A stretch of DNA of 64,000 nucleotides from Tetrahymena elliotti 4EA. Its lineage: Eukaryota > Ciliophora > Oligohymenophorea > Hymenostomatida > Tetrahymenidae. Below the pieces are notes generated by a model. That model made no database searches. It had not been told where the DNA came from and was given only the letters and a program-made list of their open reading frames with translations. The position numbers and the translations under genes are program-made. Position 1 is the first letter of the stretch. Each line of letters opens with the position of its first letter. The stretch is from assembly GCA_000231825.2 (NCBI GenBank), contig AFXF02001841.1:1-64000 (forward strand). Reading direction: 5' to 3'. Below are positions 1 to 12,400 of the stretch, one piece after another.

Positions 1-409
1 TTGTACAAGATGAAATATTTAGTATATTAATTATTCATAACGATTAATTAATTCATAATTAAGTTATTTTTTTTGTTTTTCTCCTTTTGTTATTGTGAAT
101 TGAACACTTTCTCTCAAAAGCCTTAGTTTAAATTTTATCAATCTTATAAAAATAATCAACAAAAAATTTGTTAAATTTAGTGAAATTAACATAACATAAA
201 AATTTTGTTTATTCATTTTATTTTAGTATTAAAAATGATTTTCATAATGTTTATAAAGCATATATTGTAAAACAATAAAATTAAAATAAAGATTTTTAAA
301 GGGAAATTATTGATTAAAAGATAAAATTAGTTTTTAAATTTTTAAGATAATAATTTTCATATTTGACAAACTAAAAATAAATTAATAAATTTGTTAAAAG
401 TATTTTTAT

Positions 410-3400
410 TCAATTTAATTTTAATATTCTTTTCTAATAACCACCATCAAATTATTCTCTTCTAATCTTGCCTTTCTTGTAACATTTAGAAAAGTTTATT
501 TCTTTATTCATTAACTTAGGAGACACTATTATTGTGGGTAAACTTATACTAAAAAATAAATATTTTAATTATTAAATTTATTAGATTTGAATAAATTACT
601 GATTTTTAATAGGGGAATCTGATCTAGAGTTAATTAAATTTTCTTTTGATGAAATTTAGTCTATTTAGTTACTTGATTTCACTGTATGAGGAGTTAAATT
701 GGAGTTAAAAGAAACAATTTAGTGATTGGAGTTACTTTTTGTTGAACTAACTATTTTAATATTACTGGGTTCTTTAGTATTTTAAAAAATAGGACTACTT
801 AAATACTCTTAATCTGATAAATAAAGTTTGCTAGGTAACTTATATCGTCCTGTTTTTTCATCTAGATATTTATGAGTAAAGTTTTACTACATCTTTTATC
901 TTATAACATTTTTTTTGTTGGCATCAATCTAACTTTTGATGAAGTTAAGATTTTCATCTGAATTTAGAGCCTAATTTTTACTGTAAATTATATTTCTTTC
1001 TACTTAATGCACCAAGCTATCAATCTTTTAAAAATAAATAAAAATTATCATTTATAAAACTTTTTAATTAATTTACATCAGACAGAGATACTCTTGAATT
1101 TTTCTTATTATCTAAATAAGATGAAATATGTTAATTCTAAGTTTATCTAATTTGATAGGGTGATGGTGATTTATTTTTTGATGTGTGTGATTGATTTTCA
1201 TAATTTGAGTGCTATGATTAAGTTTTTGATAATTAAAGATGACTATTTATTTAAACATTTCTGGGAGATAAGTTGTTATGTAGAATTTAATCAAGGAATG
1301 AATTGCGGTTATGTTGATTAACTTTACTATTTTGCATATTATTATTGTTAAATTCTTATTATTCAATTGAGTTATGTAAATTTTAGGTAGATTTTGATTA
1401 TGAGTGCTATATTTTAATTTATAAAACAGAAGGAAGAGATTATTAATTCTTATTCTAAGTAGCATGATCATTGTTTTTATGAAAAAAGGAGTCTTCTTGA
1501 AATTAAAGGAGAGAATCCTACTAAGTGGATATTACCTAATCACTTTTTCTTTAACGCAAACCAGTTTCATTATTTTTAATAGATTAAATTTAACTAATTA
1601 AATTCATAGATTTTCCTACAAATTATTTTAATTTGATGACATTCTAAATTGCTCTTTCTTGTTTAATTTGTTTCATTTAATTTTTTTATTAGATTTTTAT
1701 TTAGTCACTGAATAGCTCTTACTCATGATTTTTAGGAGATTTGTAATCTTTATAAATGTTTATCTTATCAAAGAAAGAATTTTATTAGAATTTATCTGTT
1801 TCCTCAGTTATATTTATCAAAGAATCTATTTAAACTTTAGAGAATTTGCTTTTATCATCTTAACTTATTGGTACTGCTATGTTTTTTTATGATAATTCCT
1901 AAATGAAAGAGACTCTTCTTTATTTTTCTTCCTCAACAGGACTAATTTCTAAGAGCGACTGTTAATTTTTTTAATTTTATATAATTTTATGCATTTATGC
2001 CTCTGTGTTTAAGTTCTTCTGAATCATTCCTTAATACCAGATTTCTCTCTCTTTAAATAAGTTATGAATTTCCTTTACCATATTGATAAATTGCATGTTT
2101 TCAAAGAATTCCTATTTAAACATTGAAAGAAGAGATTTTAATAAAAACCATAATATAATTAAAAAATTATCACCTTTTTTTCTAAGACAAATAGCTCAGA
2201 ATTAGAGTAACAAACAGCCCTTGTAATTCTTTTAGATTTCTTAAATATTTCATAATCTCCAAAATATTGATATGGGCCAAGAATAACTAAACTGCATTTT
2301 TTTAACTTAGAATGTTTAATTTTTTCATTCCAAACATGATTACTTTTGACTAATTTATCAGGGATACTTTTAAAGCTTTCTAAAGTATCTTTGATTTCAA
2401 CTGTTTGTTGAAGCTTTTGAGAGAAGAAAAAATAATTTAAAATAAAGTAGTTTGATTTGTTTTTAATATTATTATTACTTCAACTTCTCCAGATCTCACA
2501 AAATACAAATTTTTGCTTTTTTCACCTTCTTCATAAAGAATGTCTCCTCTCTTATATGATCTTATTTCAACTTACATCATTATCTCATGAACGAAAGCAA
2601 GACTCCATCTCTAAAATATGGATACATTTCTTAAAAAATCAAGTTTTTCTTTATAGAGTAAGTCATGATATGCATCAATAACTTCATTGTAAGTAGTTGC
2701 AGTGATTGAAACAAAATAAGTATCTTCCTTACAAACTACTGAAGCTGTTCTAATACCTTCAGTTCTAAGAGCTATTTCACCAAAGCTTTCTCCTTTTTCA
2801 AGAGTTTTCTTAATGTTAAATCCATCATTTTGCAATTAAACAACTGACTAAATAAATTAAGATTCATCTATTTATTCATCTAAGTTTTAGGGTAAAGGAA
2901 AGAATCTAGGTGTATCTTCAAATTCATGCATAATCATTTATTTTATTTGTTTTTCTTCTTTGTTGTCAGTTACACTTTAATCAAATGTTTTAGAAATTGA
3001 TGGAGTTAATATGAAGACAGATCCCTCAAGTATAATGTAAAACTTTCTTCCATAATCACCTTAAATGATTAAGAACATATTGACTATTAAATGAAAATTT
3101 TGATAAATAAAAATATACCTGCTTTATATAATCTATGAAATTAAGGGTATTTTTCATAAGTTAGAAATTTGCATAAACGTAATATAAGTTCTTCAGGCAG
3201 TTACTTTTCAATTTCTGTAAAGAATTTAACATTTTTAAGGCATTTTCTAACAAATAAAATTTCTTTTGTATTTCTTTTACTTGGCTGCTTTACTAGAATG
3301 CATTTAAGTATCTTTTTTAGAAAAAGGATTGGTTATTTTTTTAAGAAAATAACAAAATTATATTTTTAAGCTTGATAGATTATTTTTAATTCATATGAAT

Positions 3401-4516
3401 TCGTGAATTTAAAGAAATTAAAACATATAAAATCGAGATCAATCAATTGATTGATTGAGTATGCTTTTTATTACTTAAAATTATTATTGGATTTTAAATA
3501 AAATAAATTAATAACATATCAAATATTAAATATTTTACATCAACTGCTTCTTTATTTTCTAAGTTTTAATCAAACATTGCTAGATTATCTATTTTTTGAT
3601 GTATTTGATGAGGTTTATATTTAGTAAGATCTACTTCTTATGACCAATTAGTTTATTTTTTTTATAAAAACTACAGCCTTTATGCTATTACATTAGGGCT
3701 CAATTTTTAATTCAAGGGAGTTAAGATTTGTTAGTTAGATTCCTAATTATCAAAAACCTACAAATGATATTTCGAATTTGAAATCTGATTGCCGTCTTCA
3801 TGCAGACTTTGTGCTTGTTGAGGATTAAAATTTATCTATCTTAAACTCCCTTATTAAGAATTCAATCCCTAAGAGCTTTTTATCCGAACAAACTCTGCTT
3901 CCGAATCAATATTTTATTTTGTTTATGAATTATTATGCAAGATTTATGATGCATGTAATGAAGTTATTTATTCATTTATTATTTCTTATGTAGTATTACC
4001 ACTTTTAGAGTTATTACTTTTAATAGGTTTTAACTATGGTGATGATAATAAAGATATCATCTTTCTACTATCTTGCCTTATTTAAATAGCAAAAAATATG
4101 ATAAATGATAATATGTTTTTTAGTAAAAAAGAATTAATTGAAAATTTACCTTTCCTATGGTTGCTATGAATCTTCATTTTGATTTTAGTAATTTATTTAA
4201 GACATTTATATTATAAATCTAAGCTTTTAATACCAGTATCTTTCTTAATATCAATTTTTATACTTCTTAATGATACTTCTGTTTCTTTAATAAACTAATC
4301 GAATTTAGAGTAACTTTAAATTGCTTTCTAAAAGCAAATCTCAAGCAGTTTTTAAAGCTAATTTATAAAAAATATTTACAATAAGTTAATTTAAATATTT
4401 TTTGCTTAAACGCTCTCTTGAGTCTAGGTAAAAATCAAAATAACTGGTTATGTAATTAATCTTTAGTTTGAAGATAATTTTTTTTATTCAAGATAATTTA
4501 AACACACTTCTTTCAT
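410..4516 (-). CDS. Protein with two cyclic-nucleotide-binding domains and a long Q/N/S-rich tail
   Basis: Rebuilt as eight exons: 4150-4516, 3539-4071, 3119-3311, 2479-3083, 2174-2413, 1077-2111, 600-1024 and 410-548. All seven GT..AG introns (35-227 nt) keep phase and total 1179 codons. The N-terminal ~300 residues are Q-rich with no recognised domain. The segment CLKNVKFF...LTYEKYPQFHRLYK leads into a first cNMP-binding domain: IIQGDYGRKFYIILEG, then a phosphate-binding cassette GESFGEIAL...GIRTASVV with both the key Glu and Arg. A ~65-residue insert separates its strands. The second domain reads YKRGDILYEEGEKSKNLYFV, then FGDYEIF with Asp for Glu but a retained Arg. About 530 Q/N/S-rich residues follow. 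There is no kinase or channel domain, so it is probably a soluble cAMP/cGMP sensor or PKA-regulatory-like protein. The start at 4516 is the first good ATG but is not proven. The 35-nt intron at 3084-3118 is unusually short. Confidence 0.85.
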
Positions 4517-5249
4517 TCTATCATGATAATAATATGATAACATAAAAATAAGTAAATGATCTAATTTAGTAATAGTATTCTAATTGATAGCATTTTTGAA
4601 AATTTTAATCTCAAAAACAATAAAAAATAAATCATTAAATAAAAAATGTTCTCAATAAGGTTTAAAAAAGAAAAAATGAAAATCATAAATTAAATTATTT
4701 TAATTTTTGCAAAGAAGTATCAATCTATTTTTTTAAAGCAAAATTAATTCCTTTTTTAGAAAAATATTTTAATATTTATTTTTAAGACAAATGAACTATT
4801 GAAATTTGATTCAGAAAAATAAAATATTTCTAATAAGTAAAAGATTTTATTTAAACATCTGAAAAAAAATTCAAGCAAACATTTAAACACATGATGAAAT
4901 TATATTTAACATCTTATTGATTTTTCATACTAATTTTAAAACATTATATTTTAAGTCCATTAATTTTAACTGGTTTAATTTTATTCATTTTTTGTTAATG
5001 ACTTTAATTGTCTTATGTCGAAATTGTAAGATAAAGTCTGACGTCTGGATTTTTGATAAACTAATTAAAGTTTTTTGTTTGATGCAATATTGTGATCAAA
5101 ATGAATGCAATTTGATAGTCTTTGTAATTTTACCTTTATCAAAAACATAATTTATACCATCATATAATTTAGCATATTATTAATTAAAGTAAATTAATTT
5201 TTGAAAATATATTTTTAATAATTTTTGTCAAAAACAAACTGCATCAAAA
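4517..5249. other. Intergenic, no gene seen
   Basis: Very AT-rich spacer between the divergently transcribed cNMP-binding protein (minus) and GNA1 (plus), so it should hold both promoters. A standard-code ORF at 4917-5150 has no protein-like composition and looks like chance. I see no repeat or RNA gene. Confidence 0.6.
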
Positions 5250-5732
5250 ATGTTAACTGGAAATTTAAAAGCTACTTTAGACTCGCTTTCATCAAAGCAA
5301 TATACTTGTAGGCTCTTAGAATTAGGGGATTATGATAAAATGTACTATTAATGCTTAAGTAACCTCACTAGTTCTCCTTAAATATCTAGAGAAGATTTTG
5401 AAAGAGAGTTTTAATTATAATCTAAAAATGAAATTATTCATTCAGTACACATTGTTATTGAGGAAGTAGAAAAAAGTAAAATAGTTGCTGCTGGAAGTGT
5501 AATCGTTGAAAGAAATATAGTAGGAAATATTGGCCATATTGAAGGTATAGTAGCAGCTAAAGGTGAATAAGGTAAAGGATGGGGATCTAAAATAATGAAA
5601 GCTCTTAATAAAATTGGATTGGAGAATTTAGGATGCATCAAATTAGCATTATATTGCAAGCCATCAAATACAGTATTTTATGAAAAATTGGGATATGTAG
5701 CTGAAGGTGATGAATGCATGATGAGAAAATGA
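5250..5732 (+). CDS. GNA1: Glucosamine 6-phosphate N-acetyltransferase
   Basis: Intronless 160-residue protein of the GNAT fold, the usual length for Gna1. It transfers acetyl from acetyl-CoA to glucosamine 6-phosphate, the second committed step towards UDP-GlcNAc. UDP-GlcNAc feeds N-glycans, GPI anchors and chitin-like polymers. Visible motifs are the substrate strand GNIGHIEGIVAAKGEQGKGWG, quoted here only to its acetyl-CoA loop Q-G-K-G-W-G (the Q/R-x-x-G-x-G motif), then LGCIKLALYCKPSNTVFYEKLGY, the family's 'Asn...Phe-Tyr-Glu-Lys-x-Gly-Tyr' end. The strand IVIEEVEKSKIVAAGSVIVE is the central sheet. Six TAA/TAG codons lie in frame as Gln and TGA is the stop. The likely site is the cytosol, as there is no signal peptide. 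No intact alternative start lies upstream in frame. The family assignment is firm; substrate specificity is by homology. Confidence 0.9.
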
Positions 5733-5973
5733 AAGTAAAAACAAGATAAATTATTTTGAATAAATTGACTAAAAAAAATATTAAAGGAGTTAATATCTTT
5801 TTAATTTAATTCTATTAGATATTTTTTATATTGGTTATTATTTATTAAAAATTTTCTATAAATAAGATGAAATAAATTGTTAATATATCTCATTTTTCAC
5901 TATTGTATTTTAATAAAATAATTTCTTAATTTTATTAAATATTGTATATTCACTCACTCTAATACTTTTGAAT

Positions 5974-6042
5974 TACTTTTTTTAGAATATTTGTGATAAA
6001 ATCTATTTATAATTAAAAGATTATCAAAAATCTATCTTATTT
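5974..6042 (+). repeat. Direct repeat copy 1 (~67 nt)
   Basis: Shares the pattern TTTAGAATATTT, then AATC, TATAATTAA, TTATCAAAAA and CTATCTTAT, in order and spacing, with the block at 6121-6187. I judge it roughly three-quarters identical by eye. The copies are about 145 nt apart, in the same orientation. Confidence 0.55.
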
Positions 6043-6120
6043 TAATTCGCATACGCACCATTATTGATTATAATTAAATATTATGTAAATGTCTTAAATA
6101 TGACACTTTTTTATTCTAAA

Positions 6121-6187
6121 TGGTATTTCTTTAGAATATTTAATGCAAAATCAATTATAATTAATTGGTTATCAAAAACCTATCTTA
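6121..6187 (+). repeat. Direct repeat copy 2 (~67 nt)
   Basis: Partner of the block at 5974-6042, inside the possible coding remnant. In the minus-strand frame it encodes IRQVFDNQLIIIDF, and the other copy encodes IRQIFDNLLIINRF, so the duplication may once have been within a coding exon. Confidence 0.55.
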
Positions 6188-6411
6188 TAAAATTTTCATC
6201 ATCATCATAATCATAACCAAAATGATAATCACCGTCATTTTCAATATTTTTGTATTTATGTATTGTTAATTCCACAGATATATTACAAAATTCAATATTG
6301 GTATTACTTTTTATAAATTAACATTATTAATTGTGAAATAAAGTTTTTATTTTTTAGATTAATTAATTGATTCAGAGTTTGAAGTTTAGTAAATTAAAAA
6401 AATAGCTAAAA

Positions 6412-9400
6412 ATGGATTTTAAGTTTGAAGAAATCTAAAAAATAGTCCCAGACTTGTTCATTTTATGTGAAGACATTTAAAAGTAAATGTTCAGTTTGCC
6501 AAACAAATTACATTAGATAAAAAAATAGATTAAGCAATACTTGTTAGAAAATGGTATCTAAAAAAAACTGTCATCTGAAAAAAGATCCACCATAGATTAG
6601 TAATCATTAAATAATATTTAATTGCATTAATCACAATCTAGTAGAAGCTCAGTCAAGCATTTGAGTTAGCTGTTAAATAGTAGTAAAAAAGCAGAATCAA
6701 CTAATGATTTAGATTCATCTATTAGCAAAGAAAGCTCACAATCTAATTAAATTAGCACTGATCTATAGAATATGATGTTCAAGCTACTAAGTGAACTTTA
6801 GCCATCTGAAGTAATATTGTAAAAAATTATCAAAAACTACAGTGATGATCCCACTGTATATCTGGGATAAAGTAATCCAGTTATACTACATTTTGAAGTT
6901 TTAATCTATCAGATTTAAGAGGTTAAATAGAGCTTAGCTGATACTAATTAAACGAAATTGTTTAAATGCTTTGATGAATTGTATAATTACTATTAGGAAG
7001 AGAGATCTAAGGCTGAAAATGTTTTTATCAAAATTTTGTCTGAAGATAAAATAGACATTTAAAATAATAATCAGATAGAATAAGCAATTTAATAGCTTTA
7101 GGAGTGCGAATTACTTTAGATAACAGCTCCTTTCATAGAAAGTTAGATTGTGACTTAACAAAACTTTTAGAAATTTTTAACACAAAATAGCTCATATGAA
7201 ATATAAAGAATAGGAATAGAATTAATACAGCCATGCCAAAAAAATTTGATAATCTATCTTATCAATAGATTTTTATCGAATAATAACATAAAACCCTCTA
7301 TAGTAATAAAGGTAAAAGAACTGCTGAAAGATAAAAAGACTTATACTTATTACTAAATTACTCCAAACAATCATTTAGAATAACTAATAAATATTGAAGA
7401 ATATTCTTTCGATTAAGAAAACAGTATGTTTGTAAGGGAAGGAAATTCAGAGAATAAAATTAAACTAGAGTAATTTATATCTCACATCTTATCTTGTATC
7501 TTTACACTGCCTTTAGAGAATTTCTTTCCAAACTATGCTGTAAACCAGGAAGGCGATTTATTTAGAGTATTCAATCACATACAATCAAAAGATGGCAAAA
7601 TTTAACACTCTGGTAAAACCTTAACTTTTTATATTTTTTCTTTTTATTCACAAAGATAAAAGCATATTAAATTAAATCAAAAATTTATTAATGCGCAATA
7701 AATTAAAAAAATATCAGTAAAAATCTGATGTTACTTGTGAATTAATTAATAAATAATTTATATTACGCTTCTATTTTCTTTTGATTAGATTATCAGTTCA
7801 AAAGCATAGATTTATGATTAAAGTTTGCTTTTTTTCCATTTCATAAATTTAAATCAAAATAGATGGATTTCAACCAATTTTTAATAGATTGAATATTAAT
7901 TCTAAATAAATTGATTTTAATTAAACAATAAAAAGATAGAAAAAATTAAGAAATTTGAATAAGATTATTAATCAATTTGGAAAAATTAATTGAAAATATT
8001 ATTTAAAAATATTAGCTTTGAGAAATCCCTTATTCTTCTTTAGGGATGTCATGTCTTTATAGCTAAATGAGACCTTCTTTAAAAAATTAATCAAATAAGA
8101 GCATCTGCTTTAATTTTTTAAATGCTTGAATCTTATTATTAATGGATAAAAAAATGATTACAACCTAAAAGATAAAAACAGATAATATTCTTTTTACTTT
8201 AATCATGAATAATACCAATTCATTTTTTCTGTCTTACAGAGAATCAATTAAGTAATTTACTATTTTTAAATTTAAATTAAATAATTTTCTTTTAAAAAAG
8301 GCATTTATGTGGGTAAAAGAGGTTATTCTTCCTACACAAGGCTTTTTCTGTATCTAGGACATAATAAGTAAAGTGTATCCTATCATTAATGAGTTCATAT
8401 CAAATAATAAGTAAAAGACTTTAAAAGAATATAAAGAATTTATGAAAAAGATTTCAATTGAGGAATATATTTAAAAGTTAGCTACAAAAAGGTCAATATA
8501 AAAATATAAAGAAGCTTGTAAATCCTTTGATGAGAATCTCAAATTAGCTAGCAATCAAAAGGGAGAATCCCTAGATTTTGTACTCAAATAATGGCTTTAA
8601 TAAATAGACCTTTCAAATATAAGCTCACCTGCTTATAAATTAACCTTACTTTATTTTGTTTCTTCTCATTACTTATTTTCTAAGTCTTATATTTCGGATT
8701 TTAATGTTTTAGATTCTTCATGGAGATAAGAGGAGACTTGGGAAAACGCTCTAAATATTTTTTATGGGAATGAAATCTTTGGAGATGTAGGCTTTAATCC
8801 ATCAATTTTCATAGAACTCCTAGCAATCTTGTTTGGAATTAACATAGAAAAATATCAAAAGTGCTTTGATTCAATTAAATATTTTGAAGAAACAGAAGAG
8901 AACTTTTAACTTTTAGATAAATACTTTGCTCATAAAAAGTTGTTAGGTGACAAATTTTATCCTTAAAAAGAAACTCTTTTTGAAAAATCATTAAAATATT
9001 AAAAATTCAAATTGTCAAAATATCTTCTAAAGTAAGGGGAGGGGAAAAGACTGCACGATGATTCCTTAATAAACTATTTAGTAAAAGCTAATTTAACCAA
9101 ATAACAATATCATTATTTAAGTGAAATCATTAGTTAATTGATGATCAATAATAAGCACTAAGTTTTAGATTATCAATGGAATCATATCTGGAATAATATC
9201 TTCACTTCTGTTGATGATAATGCCAAAGAATCTGAAATAACCTCTACTGAAAACAGCTAGAATAAAGATCGGTATATGCATGTATATTGCACTAATTTTG
9301 GAGAGAGAAAGATCCCTAAATATATATGGGAATAAGCTTTTTAGTTTAATGAAAATACTTAAGAGTTTGTTTTTAAAAGAAGAGACATGCAATAATAAGT

Positions 9401-12400
9401 CCCTAATTTGGTAGGATACTACTGTCTATTGAAAACAGGATCAGAAGCTTCTGGTACTATACTTGTTGAGCATGCCACTAGATATCCAGGTTTGAATTAC
9501 ATGAAAGATTCTTTGATGAAAAAATTTATATCTTCTTCTAGATTAAGAAAAGAATTTGTAAAGATCTAAGACCAATATTATTATTTCTCTCACTTCAATT
9601 CAACAATAAATAGTTTGTCATCTGTAATACCTTTTTTTTAATTTATTTTGGTAAATTTAATTTAAAATTATTTAATTTAGTAGGTCACAGAAAAAGGTCC
9701 TTTTTAACTTTAAGAAAATATTGACAGAGAACAACTTTCAGATAGAATGATTTTAGAAATGATTTTATATCCAGAAAGTAACCCCATTTCTTGTTTCTTG
9801 ACAGAGACTCAAACAAATTAAAAACTGGGGTAAAATATTTAATTATTTAATTATTTTTTAAGGTTTTTATGAATAAAAAAGGTTAATTGATATTGGGTAA
9901 AGTGAAATATTAGTGCAAAATATTGGTAGCATTAATGGTGAGTTTTAACTGTATGTCAAATCTATTCTTTTTTGCATGTTTGAAATGAATTTATTAATAC
10001 CCAAAGCTATCATTGATAAGTATGCTAATATTAATAGCTTTGAATTACTCAAAGAGTGGCTCCTTGATATTTCTAAACATCAAGATGATTTGATTAAAAT
10101 TTCGTAATATAATTTTAAGCAGGGTAAAGTCATTTTTTAGGACTAGTTGGACAAAATAAGCACATCTAACTATTTTAATAACTATGAACCACAGTCATAT
10201 TTTGGTATACCTATTTAGAAAGAAGCAATTAAGCATTTATTAGAAAGACTTGTAACTATAGTCAAGGTGATGAAATGGTGTAAAAAGAACAATACTAGTA
10301 TCAGTCATTAAGATTTATTTTGTATTGTTGATAAGGAACTAGCTTTCTTATATGAGTAGATAAACAATGATTAATAAACTTTCCTTGAAAAAAAATATAA
10401 CTAAATTATGTAGAAAAATGCTCATTTGCAAACATTCAATACCTCAAACATAGCAGCCATGGTCTAAGCTTTTAGTGAAAAAAGAAGAGGAGATATTACA
10501 ACTGTTGACCAACTGCTTTCATAATTTAAGCAAATAGGACCTACTTAAGCTCTAGAAAAGATTAAAAAGTTTATAAAGATTATAACAACAGCAGACAATC
10601 AATAAGAATATAATAAAATCTAAAATGTAAAAAATATAAAACAATTCAGCTTTATAAATAGAAACATTCTGTTTAAATTCATTTCAGCTTAAACATAAGA
10701 AGAAGTTATTATTAAGTTGCTTTAAGAATAGAAACTAGAGAAACCTATTGATTACTTAAACTTAAGTTGCTGCAAAATACTTACTTCTAAAGTCCTTAAG
10801 CTCTTCTAGCTTGAAAGAATTCAAACACTAATTTTGTCAAATACAAAAATTGCTGATAGTGATCTTTTATACATATCAGATTCATATAAAAGCTTAGTAT
10901 ATTTAGATATCAGTAACTGTGATGAAATAAATTATATAGGGTATTCTAAACCACTTACATATCATATGTCTAATCAAATAGTATTTCCATCTTTAAAGAC
11001 CCTTGTTGCAAATAATATGAAGAATCTTTGGATTATAGATGTCGCTGGTTCTCACATCTAAAATCTCTCTCTCAACAATTCAATAAAAGTAAAGTTTTAT
11101 TTAAAATAAAAATAATCTCTTAATAAATCTATGTGAAAAAAATAGTTGACTTACTTCTTCATAAATTGTCCCCAAATCAAAAAGATTTCAGTTTAAGGAT
11201 GCAAAAATCTGATGAGTAATTAAAATAATTCAAAATATTTTTTTATTTTAACAAATAATTTCCTTAATTTAGATGAGTTAATAGTGATGTATATATTAGA
11301 GGGTATTAGTGTACAATTAGACTAAGTAACTTCTGATGGTAAGTTTGAAAAAGCTATAAAAGTAATAAGAGGAAGCAAAGGAAATTACATGCAAGCATAC
11401 TAAGCTGCTTTAAACGAAATATATCATGAATAGCATTATGATGAAAATGTTTCTATTAAAGAAAATTTAATTGTTCTATCTTAAGCATTTTCTAAAAGAG
11501 ATCTCCAACATGTTTTCCCTAAAAATTTTGTTACTAATGTAATTGGTAATCTTTTTAACTCGAAAAAGGCAAATAAACAAATTAATGATGAATTCTTCCG
11601 TTTTATGTTCAAATTTTTCTTGAAAAATCAAAACATAAAAGACCTTGACTTTAAGTAAATTTGCTAAGATAAAAAACCAATCACATTTTTAGTAAATTGA
11701 AGTTGTTAAATTTATTTTTTTCTTAATTAATTTATTTCTAATAAAAGAACATATTCCTTGAATCTTTGAGTAATAGCGATTAAGTGTGTTAGTAATACGA
11801 TTCATATATTTTCAAATCATTAGATCTAGATGATGAAGAAATTTAAATTGTTGCAAAAATAATTTACAAAACGAAAAAAGAAGGAGTAAGTATTATTTTT
11901 AACAACATTAACAGATTTAGTCAAGATAAATCTGTACAAGAAGTTTTAGATGCTATTTCTAAAAATAAAATCACCTTTACAAAAATAACATTTGAAAATA
12001 ATGACCTTAGCAAAACATAGATCGAAATGCTTAAGAATATGTTTACTAATTTTACTGGAAGAATCTAATAATTGAAAATTAGTCATTGCAACTTAGATAA
12101 TTCTCACTTAGTCACTATTTGTGAGGGTTTAAAATAACTCAAATATTTAAGAGTTTTAGACTTATCAAGTAATTACATTTCACCTAAATCATTTGATCAT
12201 TTAGCTTCATGTTTTGATTCCTTTTAGTAATCATTCCAGACTTTGATATTGGATGATAATAATCTAAATTCTGAAGAATTTGACAAAATTCAGTAATGGA
12301 AGTATGTTAAATTTTTACAAATCAAAAAATGCCAAATCAGTTCAAATCAAATACAAAATCTGCAACAATTCTTATGTTCTTATTAAGAATGCAAGCTTAC

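Larger units (their letters stand above)
5970..6340 (-). pseudogene. Possible coding remnant with an internal ~67-nt duplication
   Basis: On the minus strand, roughly 6335 to 6045, a TGA-free frame of about 90 codons has protein-like composition (acidic YDYDDDENFIRQVFDNQLII... segment). It has no Met start, and TGA follows at its end. A second, diverged copy of the IRQ(V/I)FDN-coding block lies just downstream in a different phase. This could be a decayed gene, an internal exon pair of an unrecognised gene, or chance. I cannot name a family. Confidence 0.25.

Noticed and set aside
2457..3369. Plus-strand ORFs over 2457-2681 and 3169-3369
   Set aside because: Opposite strand of the cNMP-binding gene, with no motifs and a chance composition.
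7991..7993. In-frame TGA within the patatin gene, suggesting recoding or two genes
   Set aside because: A GTGAATTAA...AATATTAG intron at 7737-8015 removes it and restores phase exactly (TCT codon across the junction). All later phases also close.
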